From Byssochlamys sp. IMV 00236 (Eukaryota > Ascomycota > Eurotiomycetes > Eurotiales > Thermoascaceae): a stretch of DNA of 24,925 bases. Shown piece by piece: positions 22,921-24,925 of the stretch. The position numbers were made by a program, and so were the translations under genes. The notes beneath the pieces are model-generated. The model worked only from the letters and a program-made list of their open reading frames with translations. It had not been told where the DNA came from and did not search any database. The DNA lies in NCBI GenBank assembly GCA_001931875.2, contig MSJH02000009.1, positions 1-24,925 on the forward strand, given 5' to 3'. Position 1 is the stretch's first letter. Each line of letters starts with the position of its first letter.

Positions 22921-24202
22921 ATGCGACCTTCTTTTTATGTAACCACTACTTCTATATTTATAAACCGTGGTACCTCTCTCTGCATACAATATGCTTAGCA
23001 AGCACAGCCTGTTTTGTTTTTCCTTTAATGGACAAAAAACAAGATTATTCATTGTTTTTCTGTAAACAGGTATCCCTTTATAAACAATAAGTTCTGCATT
23101 CCTGACGATAGCATGTCGAATAATCCATGGATAGAAATAAAGGCGACAAGAGATTATACCTGTTGTACGCGTGTTCTTGGCTACTTTACAAACACGACAA
23201 CCCAAAGCATATCTTGGCACTAACAGGCACGTCCTTAAGTATGCTCTTATGGCAAAATAAGCTTATCCCCTGTCATAACCTAGTCAATAGCCCGTTATTT
23301 GATTCATCCTGTGTCTCATTGCTTAAGTATACGTGTCCGGAATATTTTATTTTCCTCCCCTTCCTCCTCTCCGTGAGCCTTGGAATTGACCCTGATACAA
23401 TACCGCCTTTACCAGTTTTTCCGGCCTAGGCTTTGTCATCATCTAAAATATAAGCTTACTGATAAACATACGCTCTCTTTGCAGCGTGCTACTATTCTTG
23501 CCTATGATTGGGTCATATGAAATATAAACGTACGAACATTGATAGTAGTAAACATGGTGTATTACGTAATATATTTAACAGCATTATAGACAGTGTCTTA
23601 TTTAACAAGGGAGAATCATCGGAAATATATAAGAGAATAGTACTATATTATTCAAAGGATAGTTCTCATAGCACCCCATCAAAATTTCAAGGCGCGCGTA
23701 TAGTGAAATAATAAGTGTGGTCCTGAAAAGAATACTATGCATAAAGATCGAAACTGCTTATGAAAAATCTATTTTTACAAAATATATGCCAGCCTGTACA
23801 CTTTGGTTGAATGGACGTTCGATGCTATTGAAAATGATTGAGGATTGGCCAATGCAATAAAGAAAAGGTTGCCTTGTCTCAACCATCCCATCTCAACCTC
23901 TGGTGGCCCAGCAAGGCTCCATGGGTCACCAGTCTATTTCAAGATTCAATGAATGCATAAACTCTTCCATCTTTACTAAACATAGATTGATAAAATACAA
24001 AGAGGCATCCTCAAGAATAATATCTATAACGTTAACTTGTTTGTTAAACAGAACTATTTATTATTTATTGAAACAAGAAAACAATAAAGACTGCATGAAC
24101 ATGACTATATTTATTTGCTCGCCTTTAGGGTTAAATATCAATATTGACATCATCATTGGCTGGAGTAACAGTGTGTTCATCTTTTGTTTAAATATGTTCT
24201 TT
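22921..24202. other. 1.3-kb gene-poor stretch between GH9 and the acidic secreted protein
   Basis: Short frames occur on both strands (for example plus 23127-23429, minus 23220-22912), but none has a recognisable domain, splice partners or a supporting promoter. A more GC-rich patch at 23840-23935 contains the palindrome ATTGGCCAAT (23844-23853) and a hairpin, annotated separately. The last 140 bases are AT-rich 3' flank of the acidic protein gene. No gene is called. Confidence 0.45.
23900..23932. other. GC-rich intergenic hairpin
   Basis: CTGGTGGCCC at 23900-23909 pairs with GGGTCACCAG at 23923-23932. All ten positions pair if one G-U is allowed, around a 13-nt loop. It stands out in AT-rich surroundings. 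GCCTTG at 23871-23876 can also pair with CAAGGC at 23912-23917, an alternative fold. It could be part of a small structured RNA or a relic of a mobile element; there is no direct evidence for either. Confidence 0.4.
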
Positions 24203-24610
24203 CTATCTGCGAGCGAGCCTTGGTGTTGCAGCATTAGCACTTGCTTTATTTGGATTTTCGTCTTCATCAGGTTCATCCTCTTCGGCTTCTTCTTCATCTT
24301 TTTCTTCCTCGCGGCGCGATAAGGATTGCGATTTAGATTCGTTGGCTTCATCTTCATCAGGCTCGTCTTCTTCCTCTTCCTCTTCGTCTTCTTCCTCTTC
24401 ATCTTTCTCTTCCTCATCAACTTCTGAACGACGAGTATAACGACGACGAATAGCATTAGCATATATCTTGGCAATTCGAAGGTCACGGGGTTCACGTTTA
24501 ATGACCGCGTCACCAGCACCAGCAACTCGAGCACTATTCACAATAGGATCAGCCAGAACAGAGACAGCTACAGCAGCGATTAAACCAAGACTGAGATATT
24601 TGATTTGCAT
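24203..24610 (-). CDS. Secreted acidic repeat protein with dibasic (Kex2-like) cleavage sites
   Basis: A single exon of 135 codons starts at the ATG at 24610, with a TATA box 47 nt upstream. Residues 1-20 (MQIKYLSLGLIAAVAVSVLA) are a signal peptide. The rest is cut up by dibasic or tribasic sites: KR at 38-39, RRR at 55-57, RR at 60-61, RR at 99-100 and RR as the last two residues. Between them lie a basic-amphipathic stretch (EPRDLRIAKIYANAI, 40-54) and two related acidic units (62-98 and 101-133) sharing EEEKDEEE and EDEPDEDE. This is the layout of a precursor processed by a Kex2-type protease, such as known repeat-peptide (KEP) proteins in fungi. No homologue was recognised. It could also be an unprocessed acidic secreted protein. 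Confidence 0.75.
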   Translation of the reverse strand: MQIKYLSLGLIAAVAVSVLADPIVNSARVAGAGDAVIKREPRDLRIAKIYANAIRRRYTRRSEVDEEEKDEEEEDEEEEEEDEPDEDEANESKSQSLSRREEEKDEEEAEEDEPDEDENPNKASANAATPRLARR

Positions 24611-24656
24611 TTTGAATCGTTTGAAAAAATAAAATAAGATAAAATAAAATGATCAT

Positions 24657-24664
24657 CTTTTATA
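24657..24664 (-). promoter_or_regulatory. TATA box of the acidic secreted protein gene
   Basis: TATAAAAG on the minus strand lies 47 nt upstream of the ATG at 24610. Spacing and sequence match the TATA box of the duplicated small secreted-protein gene. Confidence 0.6.
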
Positions 24665-24925
24665 TCTTTTTAGATAGTCTATGTCTTTTTGTGCTTAGGA
24701 CTTTCCCCCTCGATTTCCCCTTCTTTTTACCTTTATCCCCTTAGTATTAAAGCCATACTCTTTCTTGGAGGCGATCCATGTCCAAAGGGCTACTGTAGCC
24801 ATTCTCTCCTGCATGAATCTTTGAGAATATTCTATTAAAAATTTACTTGCCATTTTGTAAAAATCATTTTGACTATACTAACTTTAATAATAACCATCTA
24901 TTAAAAAAAAAAAAAAAAAAAAAAT
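24665..24925. other. 5' flank of the acidic protein gene and terminal poly-A
   Basis: The region is AT-rich with a C-rich patch at about 24702-24740. The window ends with 22 consecutive A (24903-24924) and a T. No gene is seen. The run may be a real homopolymer where assembly stopped. Confidence 0.5.

Noticed and set aside
24061..24534. Lys/Arg-rich 157-codon frame on the minus strand
   Set aside because: It is the shifted-frame shadow of the GAA/GAT-rich acidic protein gene and begins inside that gene.

Overview
The window looks like nuclear DNA of an early-diverging filamentous fungus, most likely Mucoromycota. It is AT-rich, intergenic spacers are 0.1-1.4 kb, and nearly every gene has several short GT..AG introns (mostly 48-76 nt). 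The gene set is eukaryotic: an RNA polymerase II subunit, a CTD-binding RNA factor, mitochondrial proteins with presequences, and a secreted and cell-surface enzyme repertoire. The species cannot be named from sequence alone. Exon limits below were placed by hand from GT/AG signals, reading-frame continuity and family resemblance, and each multi-exon model was checked for frame arithmetic.

Layout: an 879-bp block carrying a small secreted-protein gene (1-879) occurs again, base for base, at 17148-18026. From left to right come a Nrd1/Seb1-type RNA-binding factor (minus), divergent from mitochondrial ribosomal protein uS12m (plus); a Gly-rich, probably GPI-anchored surface protein (minus); a 1.3-kb gene-poor stretch; an RMND1/DUF155 protein (minus), divergent from RPB4 (plus); a decayed Helitron fragment (minus); a GT32 glycosyltransferase fused to a LamG-like domain (minus); a cytochrome b5-acyl-CoA dehydrogenase fusion (minus); the second copy of the duplicated block; mitochondrial aspartate aminotransferase (minus); a membrane-anchored GH9 glucanase (minus); and a small secreted acidic protein with dibasic sites (minus).

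Functional themes: pol II transcription and RNA 3'-end formation (Seb1-like, RPB4), mitochondrial translation and metabolism (uS12m, RMND1, aspartate aminotransferase), and the cell surface or secretory pathway (GPI protein, GT32, GH9, two kinds of small secreted protein). I see no operon-like logic, CRISPR array, rRNA or convincing tRNA. The most notable points are the perfect duplication with a frame break in both gene copies, the Kex2-like acidic repeat precursor, the domain fusions, a one-base frame break in the RRM of the Seb1-like gene, a truncated RMND1 C-terminus and a phase-neutral 48-nt intron in RPB4.
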